DNA of 64,000 bases, taken from the NCBI GenBank assembly GCA_030867875.1, contig JAOWCC010000577.1, positions 85,665,740 through 85,729,739 of the forward strand. Direction: 5' to 3'. The notes below the pieces were generated by a model. That model was not told the DNA's origin, did not search any database, and saw only the letters and a list, made by a program, of their open reading frames with translations. The translations under genes and the position numbers were made by a program. Positions 33,118 to 44,645 of this stretch are shown here, one piece after another; positions within the stretch are counted from its first letter, which is position 1; every line of letters starts with the position of its first letter. This DNA is from Actinernus sp. WN-2022 (Eukaryota > Cnidaria > Anthozoa > Actiniaria > Actinernidae).

Positions 33118-36100
33118 AGTGCACATAAGCCCTAGCCAGTTATCTTTGATATCGATTGTTCATGAAGTGGATAGCCCAACAGTAGAATATTTCTTGATTT
33201 GGGTGTTGCGTCTATGAGATTATATTACAGTTTATATTTCCAATATGCTAATGATGTAATGTCATCACCGACATTTGCTGAATTTCTTTGTGCTTGTAAA
33301 TTAAGCTATTTTATAATTTAGATTTTTTTGTGTGTAAAATCACATTGATAAGCTAATGTAACTTAGAATTTAAAAATAGGTAATTCCTCTCTACCAGCAT
33401 GCATTTGTATAATATAAAGACAGTGATGTCGGTGATGACACCATTATTAGCATATTGGAAATATAAACCTTTATATCTCGTATTTGTATTTTGTATTGTA
33501 TTTATTTGTCACTCACAACGTTACATTTAATATTACAGTTACACAGAAATATAGATAGATAGTTTACAAATATAGATAGTTTACAAATATTTAATATATA
33601 AAAGAACTAGAATAAACTAGAAATTAACGCTTGAGAGTGACAAGGAAGCCTCTGAGAAACTATATAAGCTTATTTGAAGAGGCTTCCTTGCGGCAGTCAT
33701 GAAAAATATGTATTTTATTATTATTTTTTATATTATCACACAAGAGAAAAAGCATATTGAATTATAAATGAGAATATATTAAGATCAATGATAAAAGCAA
33801 AAGAACAGACAAAAATTATAGTATCTGGTTAAGTAAATATTGTTTCAGAGATTTTTTAAAGCTAACGAGACTTGAAGATTGAACTATGTCGAGGGGAAGA
33901 GAATTCCACATTTTTGGACCTTGAAAGAGGACAGTAAATTGCTTGATATTAGTTCGGCAGGGATGCGATCTGTAGTTAGAGGAATTTCGTGTTTGGTACC
34001 AGTCCTATGAATTTGTTGATTAGTCAAGAATATATCATTAAAGTAGGCAGGAAGAAGTTGATTATGATAAGAATACATGAAGCATGCAATCATAAGAGAA
34101 TTTATTTTAAAGACATCAAGGATTTTTAGGGAGTAGAATAAAGGAGCAGTATGTGCGAGGTAATCAGCATTAGAAATTATTCGTACAGCACGTTTCTGAA
34201 GAATAAATATGCGATTTAGATTTGTAGGGTATGTGGATGACCAGGCAATGTTGCAGTAATTGATATAAGGATAAACTAAAGTATAATACAAACTTAAGCG
34301 AGACTTAGAAGATAAGAAATAACGTGATCTTGATATTATGCCAATTGATTTTGCCATTGTTTTCGATACAAAACCTATATGATTCTTCCAAGTAAAACGT
34401 TGATCGATGAAAACACCAAGGAATTTAGTAACTTCTACTCTATTAATAATATGGTTTTCAATAACAATGCTTTTGTTTAAATGTACTCTATTTTGTCTGG
34501 GCGTAAATACCATATAGTTTGTCTTTTTCAAGTTTACAGAGAGTTTGTTTGCTTTTAGCCATGTGGCTATTTTTATTAACTCGCTATTTAAAGTATCAAA
34601 AACATGATTGAGATCTTTGTTAGAGCAAAAAATGCTTGTATCATCCGCAAAAAGAAGAGATTCAGTTAAATTGGAAGCATTAGGAAGATCATTAATGTAC
34701 AAAATAAAGAGAAAGGACCAAGAATTGATCCTTGAGGAACACCGCACTTTATAGTTTCTAGATTTGAGGTATGGCATCCGAACTGAACAAATTGTTTTCG
34801 ATCCGTTAAATAACTTTTCATACATTCAAATGCATTTCCACGAATTCCATAATGATAAAGTTTGTCAAGTAAGATTTGGTGGTCTATGGTATCGAAAGCT
34901 TTCGACAAATCAAGAAATATACCTACTGTAATTTCATTTTGATCAATTGCCGAGGCGATTTTGTTAATTAAGGTAATAAGTGCTAATGAAGTAGAATGAT
35001 GTCTACGGAAACCAAATTGTTTTTTATAAATAATATCATGTTGATCCAGAAACTCAATCATCTGATTATACATGACTTTTTCAAACAGCTTAGAAAAACC
35101 CGGAAGTATGGAAATTGGTCTGTAGTTATTGAAACACTCAGAATCATCAGCTTTAAAAATAGGAATAACTTTAGCAATTTTAAGCGATTTAGGAAATACT
35201 CCATAATGAACAGATGAATTGATTATGTCCGCTAATGGCTGTGAAATATGGTCAAATGATAGATGGATTATTTTCATAGATATGTTGTCATGACCAGGAG
35301 CTTTATTTGGCTTGAAGGATTCAATTATGTTTTTGAGTTCTGAGGGTGTAACATTTTGCAATAACATGGACTCGGAGCAAGAATCTGCTAGGAAATGTTT
35401 ATGAGATTCACTGGTCGTAGGAATTTTATCAGCAAGATTAGGTCCAACTTTAGTAAAATACTGACAAAAACTGTTTGCAATTTGTGTCGCATCAGTCACT
35501 TTCTCGCCGTTACTTAATTTAAAACTAGAGGGATAGGAAGGTTTAGCTTTACGCTTATTAATGAGCTCGTTAAGAATTTTCAATGTTGCTTTCAGATCCC
35601 CTTTTGCCTTTTCCAATTTCTCATCAAAAAAATTCTTCTTTGCAATTCTAATCAAGTGGTTCAATTTATTCTTGTAGGACTTGTAACATGCCTCACGTTC
35701 AGCAGTTGGGTTATTGAGAAATCGCTTATACAACTTTCCTTTCCTATTAATTGACTTTATTAAACCCTTACTAAGCCATGGATTTTGCATTGTTTTTAGA
35801 CGTTTGCCTTTTAGTACTTTCAGGGGGAAACTAGCATTGTAAAATTCTATATACTTGCTTATAAAGGTGTCATATGCGCTATCTGGGTTGTCAGTTTTAA
35901 TTACACTCCAGTCGAATCTACTGAGCATGTTATTGAATTTGGAAGCATTGGCAGTATTGAAATCGCGTATAACAAGGTGTTTTTGCCTGCTTTGTGAAGT
36001 AGTTGTAGAGGTGCGTGCAATCGAAAATACCGGTAGGTGATCTGACAAGTCGTTAAAGATAAGTCCATTATTAGATTGAATAGAGATATTGTTAGTAAGA

Positions 36101-37253
36101 ATGTTATCAATTAGTGTGGCACTATATGCTGTTAGTCTAGTTGGCCTAGTAATGAGGGGGTAAAATAAACAAGAGAACAAAAGATCAACGAATTCAGTTG
36201 TTGCAGAGTGTTGTTCATGCTTCAAAAGGTCTAAATTAAAATCGCCCATAACATAGCACGTTTTGTTTTCTTTCGAGATAATGGCAAGCAATCGCTCAAA
36301 ATGCTCCAGGAATTCATGTACATTTTGAGAAGGCGGTCGGTAGACCGTGCCGATAATAACATTTTTCCCATGAGGGTTTCTGATTTCAGCAAAAACTGAT
36401 TCAATGATCATCTGCATTCGAATAAAAACAATCTGATCGTATCTTGAAGTCGAGATCATTACGTAAATACAGCCCCACTCCTCCACCACTCTTTGCAACA
36501 CGATTGTTCGAGATAAAGTTATAGCCAGGAATAATAACAGAGTCTGAATTAGAGTCATTCAGCCAGGTTTCAGAGACACCGATAGCAGAAAAATTATGCT
36601 CAATGCATCCTATTAATTGGCAAAATTTGTCAAAATTTCTAGAGAGACTACGAGCGTTGATGTGGAAGAGCGATAGACTATTTGTACTCGAAATGCCTTT
36701 AGAGGATATCAACTGGTTGAATTGTTGTTCAGTAAAATATTTACAATCAGTATTGGCATCAAGAAAATTTAAGTCAGGATCCAGATCACTGGAGACAGCA
36801 TTTACATTCTTACAATTATCTTCAAGTGGATTGAAAAACAAGCACTCTAAGCGATCTACATTAAAGTGTACTAGACCATTAGCTAGCTCGTACAGTGCAA
36901 AGTTAAATTGTGTATCGTCTAGCTGGTTAAAGGGAAAAATTTCTTGAAGACATTTCGAGCACAGGCTGTCATTACTATTCATAGCAGTAGTACTAAGACT
37001 ATATAAACAATGAGAACAAGTTTTACCTACATGATTGTAAACAGAGTTAATAGTTGAACTAGTCATCTCTAACAGCAGCATACGAATCCTCAGCGACATC
37101 AGCTATAGTTGGGGGCCGCTTCTCTTTGATGACTAGCCTATCGTAGACATTTAATAACACCCAAATCAATAAAATAATATTCTACCATTGGACTATCCAC
37201 TTCATGTACAATCGATATCAAAGATAAATGGCTAGGGCTTATATATAGACACT
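33118..37253. mobile_element. TTAA-flanked MITE split by a retrotransposon
   Basis: TTAA at 33114-33117 and 37254-37257. The ends start AGTG and share about 100 bp of inverted similarity (AAGCCCTAGCCA, TCTTTGATATCGATTGT, CATGAAGTGGATAG, GATTTGGGTGTT). A further foldback (33235-33275 with 33425-33470, TTTCCAATATGCTAATGATG) belongs to the same element. A CR1-type element of about 3.6 kb lies between the inner hairpin and the right arm. Confidence 0.65.
33480..37135 (-). mobile_element. CR1-type retrotransposon with nearly complete coding region
   Basis: Three overlapping minus-strand frames: 36401-37099 (232 codons; CSHC...CSKC paired cysteines, then LFHINARSL and GVSETWL), 34666-36558 (630 codons; YVMGDFNLDLL, FNDLSDHLPVFS, NYRPISILPGFSKLFEKV, LDLSKAFDTIDHQILLDKL, GVPQGSILGP), and 33884-34825 (313 codons; LLFADDTSIF, KTNYMVF, VTKFLGVFID). 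Endonuclease and RT catalytic motifs are all present and FADD is intact. Only two frame changes (near 36.5 and 34.7 kb) break it, so this is the least decayed retrotransposon in the window. It lies in the gene B intron in the same orientation as the gene. The 3' end is the T-rich region near 33480-33530 on the plus strand. Confidence 0.9.
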
Positions 37254-37261
37254 TTAATGAA

Positions 37262-37707
37262 AGACATGAAAAAAAAAAAAAAGCTAAAACAGAATTAAGT
37301 AAACTGAAACTAAAAAATGTTTGGCTATAGTACTGAAATTGAGTATTGTGTGTAAATTTCACGATTCTCGTGAAAGAAAAACAAAATTTGGCAAACATAC
37401 TACTTATGGGGTAGGTTGTACAATTAATTGTTCCTCAGAGGTATTCAATATGTTGTGATATATTATTGAATATAGAGATTGACATGAGCAAATTTGTTTT
37501 TTTCCATTTGCGGAATTTGAGCCAAGTTATGCGAGATCAAATTTGATCCATTTCCCATAATACAGTATATTGGTTGTAATTAAATATTGTCAAGTTTGTC
37601 ATATTTTCAAATTTGCTGGATTTTACTGCAAAAGAGGACATCTACATGTATGGCCATTGGCTTTTTTTTTTGCAATTGAAATTATATTATGGCCCTAGTC
37701 TTTAGAG
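37262..37707. other. Gene B intron; no feature recognised
   Basis: AT-rich, with a run of A near 37268-37282. The 86-codon minus ORF (37138-37398) crosses the MITE end and has no support. Confidence 0.4.
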
Positions 37708-37985
37708 TGCTACCAAGTGCAATCAAGGGAGCACTCACAATCTCTTCCAGGTTTAGCTGCCATCTTGAAATTCTACAATGCGACTTTCCACTGACAATAA
37801 TTAAATGTTGGCATGCACAAGACTTAATTGTAGCCCCTTTGGGGCTTGCTCAGCACTACACGCTTCTTCAGGGCTCGCTCGGCACTACGTCCCTCGTGAG
37901 CGCCAACATTAATTATTGTCAGTGGAAGAAGAGATTGTGAGTGAAACAAAACAGGCAAGTCTGCCGTGCTCCCTTGGTGCAATAT
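37708..37985. mobile_element. MITE with nested inverted arms
   Basis: Outer arms AGTGCAATCAAGGGAGCAC / GTGCTCCCTTGGTGCA; inner arms CACTGACAATAATTAA / TTAATTATTGTCAGTG, with ACAATCTCTTCC / AGAGATTGTGA between. The centre has two GGCACTACG-type repeats. No ORF support. Confidence 0.7.
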
Positions 37986-39426
37986 GCAGACTAATTGTTC
38001 TACAATGCACAAAACAACCTTTTTGAAATTCGCAAATTATTAACTAAATATATAATTAACAATTTAAATTCTATAAAATAATGCACGCCAGCCTGGTATA
38101 TTTTAAAGAGAGAAGAATGGGGAGAGGGCAAAAAAAGGAAGTAGGGGAGGGGAGGAACCTTCCCATGCATGCAATAAATATACTAAGGAAGGGAATGCCT
38201 GCTGGCAATCATTGTTATTTTGATTGGCACCAATCATATTGAGGAAGACTTCAGCAAAGACGGTTTCGAATATTTCTTATGGCGGGGTAATTTTCCTTCG
38301 CTCTAAAGAAGGAATGGAAAGAAGGTTTGTGACAATTTGTCTTTGGGTCGGAAGAATGGCGAGCAAGCTTTTGGAAACAGTTTGATTTTTCAACTCCTTG
38401 TTCATGTGAAGCAAACTGATGACCAAGTGTTGTTTCCCCTCTTAAAGTCCACTAAGTACAAGACTCGCACGACACTGAGAGGCAACTCAACTCTTGTACT
38501 GTCAAAGATGAATATACTTTTTAATGGTTACTTACTTTGAGGGTTTCAATCTTACAAAGTTTAAAGAGCAAGGCCCTGAGATTCCCACACAGCAAATGTA
38601 TACACAAATGATCCTATTGAACTGCATTAATAGGCATATTAAAAAAATGAATAATTTCATCTCCATCCTCCTTTTGTTGCACAAGTTAACTTCAGTTAAC
38701 ATTATTTCAAGCACAAGTTAACTTGACAGTTAACATTATTTCATCACATGTGTGTGTGCAATGCTGACCTTTGACATTTTTGCAAATTTCCATGACTTTT
38801 TCAGACCTGGAAAATTATTTTTGAAATTCAAGACTTTCCATGACTGTGTGAACCCTGTGTAAGTTTAATGCATGTTTTTATTACGTTATGGCTTTGAGTT
38901 TGGTTTAATAATTGAGACTAAACAGTGGCTCGTTAAACAAGTAATGGTAGTTGGATCATTTAAAAAATATTATCTGTGTATCTTGGTAGTCTGCTGATAT
39001 TAGTAAATTTAGTGCAAAATTGATTATCTAGGTACCTTATGATCCATGTACTTTTTGCTATCTTTGGGTCTCTATCAGTCAATTCTTAATTAGAATGAAC
39101 CTTTTATATAAAATTTCATGTTCATTAGTATTCTTTATATAAAACTTTCATCCTAATTAGCAATTCAATGAGAAAGCTGAAACATCAATAGAAATTCCCA
39201 ATGTTGCAAGGTGCTTAGCTATTGTCTCAATCATTAACCCTGTTTCCCCCTGGGACAGAATTCAAATTCCTCTCCGTGCTTTTTATATTGATGATATATT
39301 ATCAGGTATAAAGAAGCATGCACGCGAGTGATTTGCTTCTGATTGGACAAAATGCTCATGCATTTTTTAAGAATATGCAAAAACTTTGATATGTCAAAAT
39401 TTGGTGGTCCCTTCATGGGAGCGATT
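37986..39426. other. Gene B intron; small repeats only
   Basis: A duplicated segment CACAAGTTAACTT...CAGTTAACATTATTTCA occurs at 38680-38745. An inverted pair lies at 39085-39165 (TTCTTAATTAG / CTAATTAGCAA and TTTATATAAA). No gene seen. Confidence 0.4.
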
Positions 39427-40159
39427 GCAGAATACCCCACCACTTAGTTCATTAATAATGCATTTTCTAAAATTCTCATACAAACCTTCTAAAATTCAAA
39501 TAAATCTTACCCATTTTCAACCCCAAATCATTCATAGAACGAGTCTAAATACACCTGAGCTAAATGGATAATTTTGCACAATTTGTAATGCACCAGTCAT
39601 TTGAAATCCCCTCCCCCCACCCCGGGCATAGAGGGGGTATTCACCCAACATGCCCATGAAAACTAGTGAAGCTCCCACACCCTGGGGCATCAAAATTATG
39701 TGATATTGAAATGTTGTTTAATCACCTTGTTCCCTTTCCTTGCTTCTATGTAAGCTTGCTTGTATTCAAATGGTAAATAATCATACACTTACCCTTTCTC
39801 AACAGGCTTTCAAGCGAGTCTGCCGCCATAGCTTTCTTCAGTTCTCCCTTCCAAACTTTGAAAAGCATCTTCTAGAGTCTAGTCTATTAAACTCTATTTA
39901 CCGCTTGAAGGTTGAATGAGTGTATGTCAAATTAGCATGAGGCGGGAAAGTGAATCCCCGACTTATCCCCCGAGCCGGTAGGAGAGGGAAGTGATTATGA
40001 GCGTTGACCCCACCTCCCGGGGGAATGAAAAATGGTGAATTTGAAGTGAACATCCCCGCAATGCTAGCTCGCTATGCCCGGGGTGGGGGGGAGGGGATTT
40101 CAAACGACTGGTGCATAAGGGCTTTTCAAGTGATCTTTCGAAGTGGTGGGGTATTCTGC
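39427..40159. mobile_element. Foldback element with GCAGAATACCCC ends
   Basis: GCAGAATACCCCACCACTT at 39427 and its exact complement ending at 40159. Inner arms match as well: GAAATCCCCTCCCCCCACCC then CGGGCATAG, and the complement near 40070-40105. A second copy of the end starts at 40176, and related sequence occurs at about 11155 and 58627, so this is a dispersed family. 733 bp, no transposase. Confidence 0.7.
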
Positions 40160-40255
40160 ATCAATGGGAGCGATTGCAGAATACCCCACCACTTAGTTCA
40201 TTAATAATGCATTTTCTCAAATTCTGTATCTTGGGTTTTTTGGGGGGTATATATT

Positions 40256-40495
40256 TTAGTGGCTCGGTGGCTCGGAAGTCGCATTCACTTATGAATATGC
40301 CTAGTAATAAAGTACTAGTATCTGCCTCTGTAAAGAACGAAGCATCTCCATATGAATATTCAATGTATCTTGGGGTATACATTCTAGTGGCTCGGTAGTC
40401 GCGTTCACTTATGAATATGCAATGAAGTGATGTGTATATATTCAGTGGCTCGGAAGTCACTGCCGATCGAGCCACCGAGCCAGTGGCTCTTCAGG
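40256..40495. repeat. Three direct repeats of AGTGGCTCGG
   Basis: AGTGGCTCGG(A/T)AGTC and TTCACTTATGAATATGC recur at about 40259, 40389 and 40442, with a terminal palindrome CGAGCCACCGAGCC. The unit is about 55-130 bp and irregular. Confidence 0.55.
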
Positions 40496-40593
40496 ACACA
40501 TCGAGAAATGGCCCTGTATTTCTGTAATTTAGCCCAAAAAGGCACAACTGCACAAGGCCACAGCGAAATAAGCATTAAAATAAGCCGCCTTAC

Positions 40594-40670
40594 CATAATT
40601 TCCACCGCATAAGATTCTTTTGTCCATCGGTTATAAGCAATTTTGAACCTGCCGCCATGTCGGAAGCCAT
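40594..40670 (-). CDS. Gene B exon 1
   Basis: ATG at 40670 opens MASDMAAGSKLLITDGQKNL and continues MRWKL to the donor TTATG|GTAAGG, phase 2. 77 nt, the same length as gene C exon 1. It joins exon 2 at 26322 across a 14,271-bp intron. The upstream ATG is preferred over the internal one at codon 5 because gene C keeps the same MASDMA start. Confidence 0.7.
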
Positions 40671-40800
40671 GTCGGGAGTAAACTAAAAGTAATATGCTTC
40701 AAAATTCGATCACTGCTACTGTAATTTCAAAATGGATGCCGCGTTCGGCAAACTCATCACCAGGCCCAGCCTCGGACCTTCCACAGGAATCCCAAGCCAA
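40671..40800 (-). promoter_or_regulatory. Putative promoter/5' UTR block of gene B
   Basis: Matches the block above gene A exon 1, including CGCGGCATCCATTTTGAAA and GATGAGTTTGCCGA on the minus strand, to about 130 bp from the start codon, where similarity ends near AATCCCAAGCC. Function inferred. Confidence 0.5.
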
Positions 40801-41339
40801 ATTACCGCTGAATGCAACAACAACAACAACATAATTTATTTGTGTCAATGAATTACAAAGTGATACTTAATGGAGAAAGAGAATAACAGGGTTGACACGA
40901 GCTGTCTGAAATAGCTAAAGAGCTAGTCGAGTCAGACAGCTTACATTGATAAGATAATAATTTGTAGGTCGTTTGAAACAAATATTTATAAACATACATA
41001 CATACACACATATATATAGAAATCAGGAGATGGAGGAGATTAAACTTTAAATAACAATAATGATTATAAGTCAATTCAACTAATAGCAATTCAAAAAATC
41101 TAATTTTAGATTATGTTTACATGCGGATTTTTTTAGGGATTTATATAATCTTCTTTTTTTTTTACTCCAGTGAAGCGTAAACTGAATTTCCCGTAGTTAG
41201 TTCTAGTGGAGGGAAGATAAAAAGATTTTCTTGAGGCCAGTCGGGTGTTATAATTATGAATTTTATCGACTTTGGTAAAAAAAATTGAAAATGCATAAGG
41301 CAGCTTATTTGTATAATAGTCATACACAAATAATGCATT
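40801..41339. other. Intergenic between genes C and B; no gene seen
   Basis: Contains (CAA)n at 40818-40832 and AT-rich DNA. ORFs at 40853-41089 and 41133-41366 are low complexity or unsupported. Confidence 0.4.
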
Positions 41340-41611
41340 GCTTAGAGCACAGGTACCCCAGGTCATTATGCGTAAAACCGTTATTTCCCGGATATTTGAA
41401 ATTACAGTAAATGTATGGAGTTTTAGTTCGAACGCCCGTTTGCTCTAAAATAAAATTCAGTAAATCGTCAAACTAGTCTTACCTGTCTCTTGTGTGTTTC
41501 TTTCAGTTTCTGTGAAGTTTCAAGCCATTCCGTTCAATTTTGAGGAAGTTACAGCAATTTTTCTTCCCTTAGTATAATTATTGGGAAGGTAGCAAACTCG
41601 AGGCCGATCAG

Positions 41612-42178
41612 CCCCGGGGGGGGGGTACTTACATGAAAAATGGGTATGTATGTGAGGCCAAGAGGCTCAAACTCTGACCCTGTTTGACCCAATCCGAGCT
41701 CCAAAACCCTGATTGCCCCCTTTTTGGGGAAAAAACCCTGATTGCCCTTTCTTTAATTTGTTTTCAAAACACGGTCGGATATATACCCCGGCGTACCGGG
41801 ATTGCATGCAAAATTTCAAGTCGGGACGTGTCATTGGGTAAACAAATCAGCAGATGAAGTACATAGATAAGTACTGAAGTACGAATTAGCGGCGTCACGA
41901 TGTATGGGAACCTCAGTGCTTGCATGTGGGCAGGCGATCAAAATGCGGCAACAGAATGTCTTTTTTTGACATAGTAGCTAAAAAAAATGAACCCTAACTG
42001 CCTAGAAAAACCTGAACCCCGACCCTGACTGAACCCAAATTATACTCAAATCCTGACCCTGATCTGCCCAAATCAGGTCAAAACCCTGACCCTACCTGCC
42101 CAAACCAAGCTCAAAACCCTGACCCACCCGGGCGGCACATACATAATACGTCACAAACAGGAGTACCCCCCCCCCGGG
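41612..42178. mobile_element. MITE with G/C homopolymer ends in the left arm
   Basis: Starts CCCCGGGGGGGGGGTACT and ends AGTACCCCCCCCCCGGG. GATCAG occurs at 41606-41611 and 42179-42184, while the opposite arm (near 43460) has a single uninterrupted GATCAG there. The interior has many CCCTGA/TGACCC and AAACCCTGA repeats. 567 bp, no ORF. Confidence 0.75.
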
Positions 42179-42612
42179 GATCAGCCGCCGATCAGCTGCA
42201 GAAAATCGCCTCGAATTCCCACAAAAATCCCGTACGTCGCCAAAATTCCTTCAAATAACGGTTGCCCAAACACAGGTCCTTCACCACACTCAGCTTCACT
42301 TTCACTGGTTTACTTTAACGGGAGAAAAGTGCCACGTAGTTTGCAGTTTTCGGGTTTCGCGGATGTTCTTGTCCATCTGACCTGCAACGAGGCGACAAAC
42401 AGTAGACCGTCCCCTACCACGTCAATTCCATCTTGCTAGCAACGAGGCGAAAAAAAGTAGACCGTCCCCTACCCAGTGAATTTGACACTCCGTTGTGCCA
42501 TTGTTTCATCTACCAATCGGAATCGATGTAAAAAAACGGTTTGTTACCCAAAAGTTCACGGGCTCAAACCTAATACATATATACCTTATTTTGAAAGTGT
42601 TGTTTCAACAAC

Positions 42613-42685
42613 GGTTCTATGGTGTAGTGGTTTACACTTTGGGCTTTTGATCCAACGACCGGAGTTCGAGTCTACGCCGGGCACT
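42613..42685 (+). tRNA. tRNA-like unit (probably pseudogene), left arm
   Basis: GGTTCTATGGTGTAGTGG resembles a tRNA-Gln/Glu type 5' half with A box; GGAGTTCGAGTCTACGCC contains a B box GTTCGAGTC. The anticodon arm TTGGG-CTTTTGA-TCCAA pairs and would give anticodon TTT. The acceptor ends do not pair (GGTTCTA with CGGGCAC) and the T stem is poor, so it is not a normal tRNA gene. It is followed by T11, a possible RNA polymerase III stop. Confidence 0.45.
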
Positions 42686-42958
42686 AAAATTTTTTTTTTT
42701 ACTTCTTTTTCTCCTTTCTCAGTTTTATTTTTATCCTTTTCCTCTATTTTAAGCTATTAGAGGCGCCTTCTACGCTAAAATAAATAAAACATTGTTGTGT
42801 ATTGGCTCTCAACCCAACAATTGGCTCTCAACCCAACACGGTCACGACCTCGATTTTTTATTTATTTTAGCGTAGAAGGCGCCTCTAATAGCTTAAAATA
42901 GAGGAAAAGGATAAAAATAAAACTGAGAAAGGAGAAAAAGAAGTAAAAAAAAAATTTT

Positions 42959-43031
42959 AGTGCCCGGCGTAGACTCGAACTCCGGTCGTTGGATCAAAAG
43001 CCCAAAGTGTAAACCACTACACCATAGAACC
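42959..43031 (-). tRNA. tRNA-like unit (probably pseudogene), right arm
   Basis: Inverted copy of 42613-42685 within the opposite arm; the same A and B boxes, anticodon arm and adjacent T run are kept. The two units would be transcribed towards each other across the palindrome centre. Confidence 0.45.
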
Positions 43032-44133
43032 GCTTGTTGAAGCAACACTTTCAAAATAAGGTATATATGTATTAGGTTTGAGCCCGTGAATTTTTGGGTA
43101 ACAAACCGTTTTTATACATCGATTCCGATTGGTAGATGAAACAATGGCACAACGGAGTGTCAAATTCACTGGGTAGGGGACGGTCTACTTTTTTTCGCCT
43201 CGTTGCTAGCAAGATGGAATTGACGTGGTAGGGGACGGTCTACTGTTTGTCGCCTCGTTGCAGGTCAGATGGAAAAGAACATCCGCGAAACCCGAAAACT
43301 GCAAACTACGTGGCACTTTTCTCCCGTTAAAGTAAACCAGTGAAAGTGAAGCTGAGTGTGGTGAAGGACCTGTGTTTGGGCCACCGTTATTTGAAGGAAT
43401 TTTGGCGACGTACGGGATTTTTGTGGGAATTCGAGGCGATTTTCTGCAGCTGATCGGCGGCTGATCGGCCTCGAGTTTGCTACCTTCCCAATAATTATAT
43501 ACTAAGGGAAGAAAAATTGCTGTAACTTCCTCAAAATTGAACGGAATGGCTTGAAACTTCACAGAAACTGAAAGGAACACACAAGAGACAGGTAAGACTA
43601 GTTTGACGATTTACTGAATTTTATTTTAGAGCAAACGGGCGTTCGAACTAAAACTCCATACATTTACTGTAATTTCAAATATCCGGGAAATAACGGTTTT
43701 ACGCATAATGAGCCTGGGGTACCTGTGCTTAGAGCTATCAAATCAGTGAGTTTTAGAATGTTAAGGTTTTTGAATGCAATAAATAAGTTGGATTTCTTCT
43801 TCTCCTCCAATCCTTGGTACTTAATTATCCGTTTTAGCTGTCTCAAACTAATACGTATTCCTTGATGAAGAAAGAGGAAGGACAATAAACTGATCCAAGA
43901 TGAAAATATTCCTCAATCACAGCATCACGGTCCCCTGCATATTGTCTCGCTGTTGGCAAATACGGAGGTAAATTAAATACGGCAGTAAAACACATGAACA
44001 GAATAAACGACAAGGCTGCCATATGCATACTGTTGTCAGTCGAAGTAACCATATCCCGCGATTTCGGCCAGCAGTTATTTACGCCTGTATTTGTAAATTG
44101 GCAATAAAAAGTGCCAGTTTGCAACGCAAAGTA

Positions 44134-44586
44134 CAAGGGCACCCAACGAGTACTTTTTGAAATTCGTTTGAAACCAGTTGTCTGCAGCTTATCAAGCCAT
44201 TTTAAGGCGTATTCTAGAAAGCTATTAGCTGTTCGGATTTTCTAGGTGGAAATCGCGTCAACCGAAAATACTATGGCAAAATATTCCCGGCCTACGAATT
44301 TGTTAGTCCAAGTAACTTCATGTTGCAAAGTTTTGTGGAGGTACGAATTTTTTCGGGATTCTTTTTTCCTATTCCGACTCTTATTGATCAGACGAATTGG
44401 GACGTACGAATATTTTAAGGGAAACATTTTAGTCTCCCTTTTCTTCTATAATTTTCTAGGGATTGAAAACAAATTTTCTAGCCCGTATTTCAGAAAAAAC
44501 ATTTCTAGGGACATTTTTTTCAAATCCGAAAGTTTTAGGCTGTTAACTAACAGCTTTTTAACCGAAAACTTCGTTGGGTGCCCTTG
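44134..44586. mobile_element. MITE with CAAGGGCACCCAACGA ends, copy 1
   Basis: CAAGGGCACCCAACGA and TCGTTGGGTGCCCTTG ends, flanked by AAAGTA at 44128-44133 and 44587-44592 (6-bp duplication). The interior repeats TTTTCTAGG and TTTTAAGGG-type words. Copy 2 is at 55481-56166. The CAAGG start is hAT-like, but the duplication is shorter than the usual 8 bp. The 113-codon ORF inside has no support. Confidence 0.75.
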
Positions 44587-44645
44587 AAAGTAAGTAAAAA
44601 GAGTGGTAAATCTAGATGGCCCTTACAAGCCACCGTAGTTTTTGG

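Larger units (their letters stand above)
41349..43726. mobile_element. 2.4-kb palindromic element, 9-bp target duplication
   Basis: Direct repeats GCTTAGAGC at 41340-41348 and 43727-43735 flank an element whose two halves are near-exact inverted copies (arms about 0.85-0.9 kb, ends ACAGGTACCCCAGG). The centre (about 42780-42865) has TGGCTCTCAACCCAACA twice. Long terminal repeats and a 9-bp duplication fit Mutator-like elements; no transposase is present. Each arm contains a tRNA-like unit followed by a T run. The left arm carries an extra insertion, 41612-42178. Confidence 0.8.

Noticed and set aside
42476..42760. 94-codon ORF over the left tRNA-like unit
   Set aside because: It spans the tRNA-like unit and the T-rich run, and its end is low-complexity Phe/Ser.
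42613..43031. Two functional tRNA-Lys(TTT) genes
   Set aside because: The anticodon arm is good, but the acceptor stem cannot pair and the T stem is poor; kept only as tRNA-like units.
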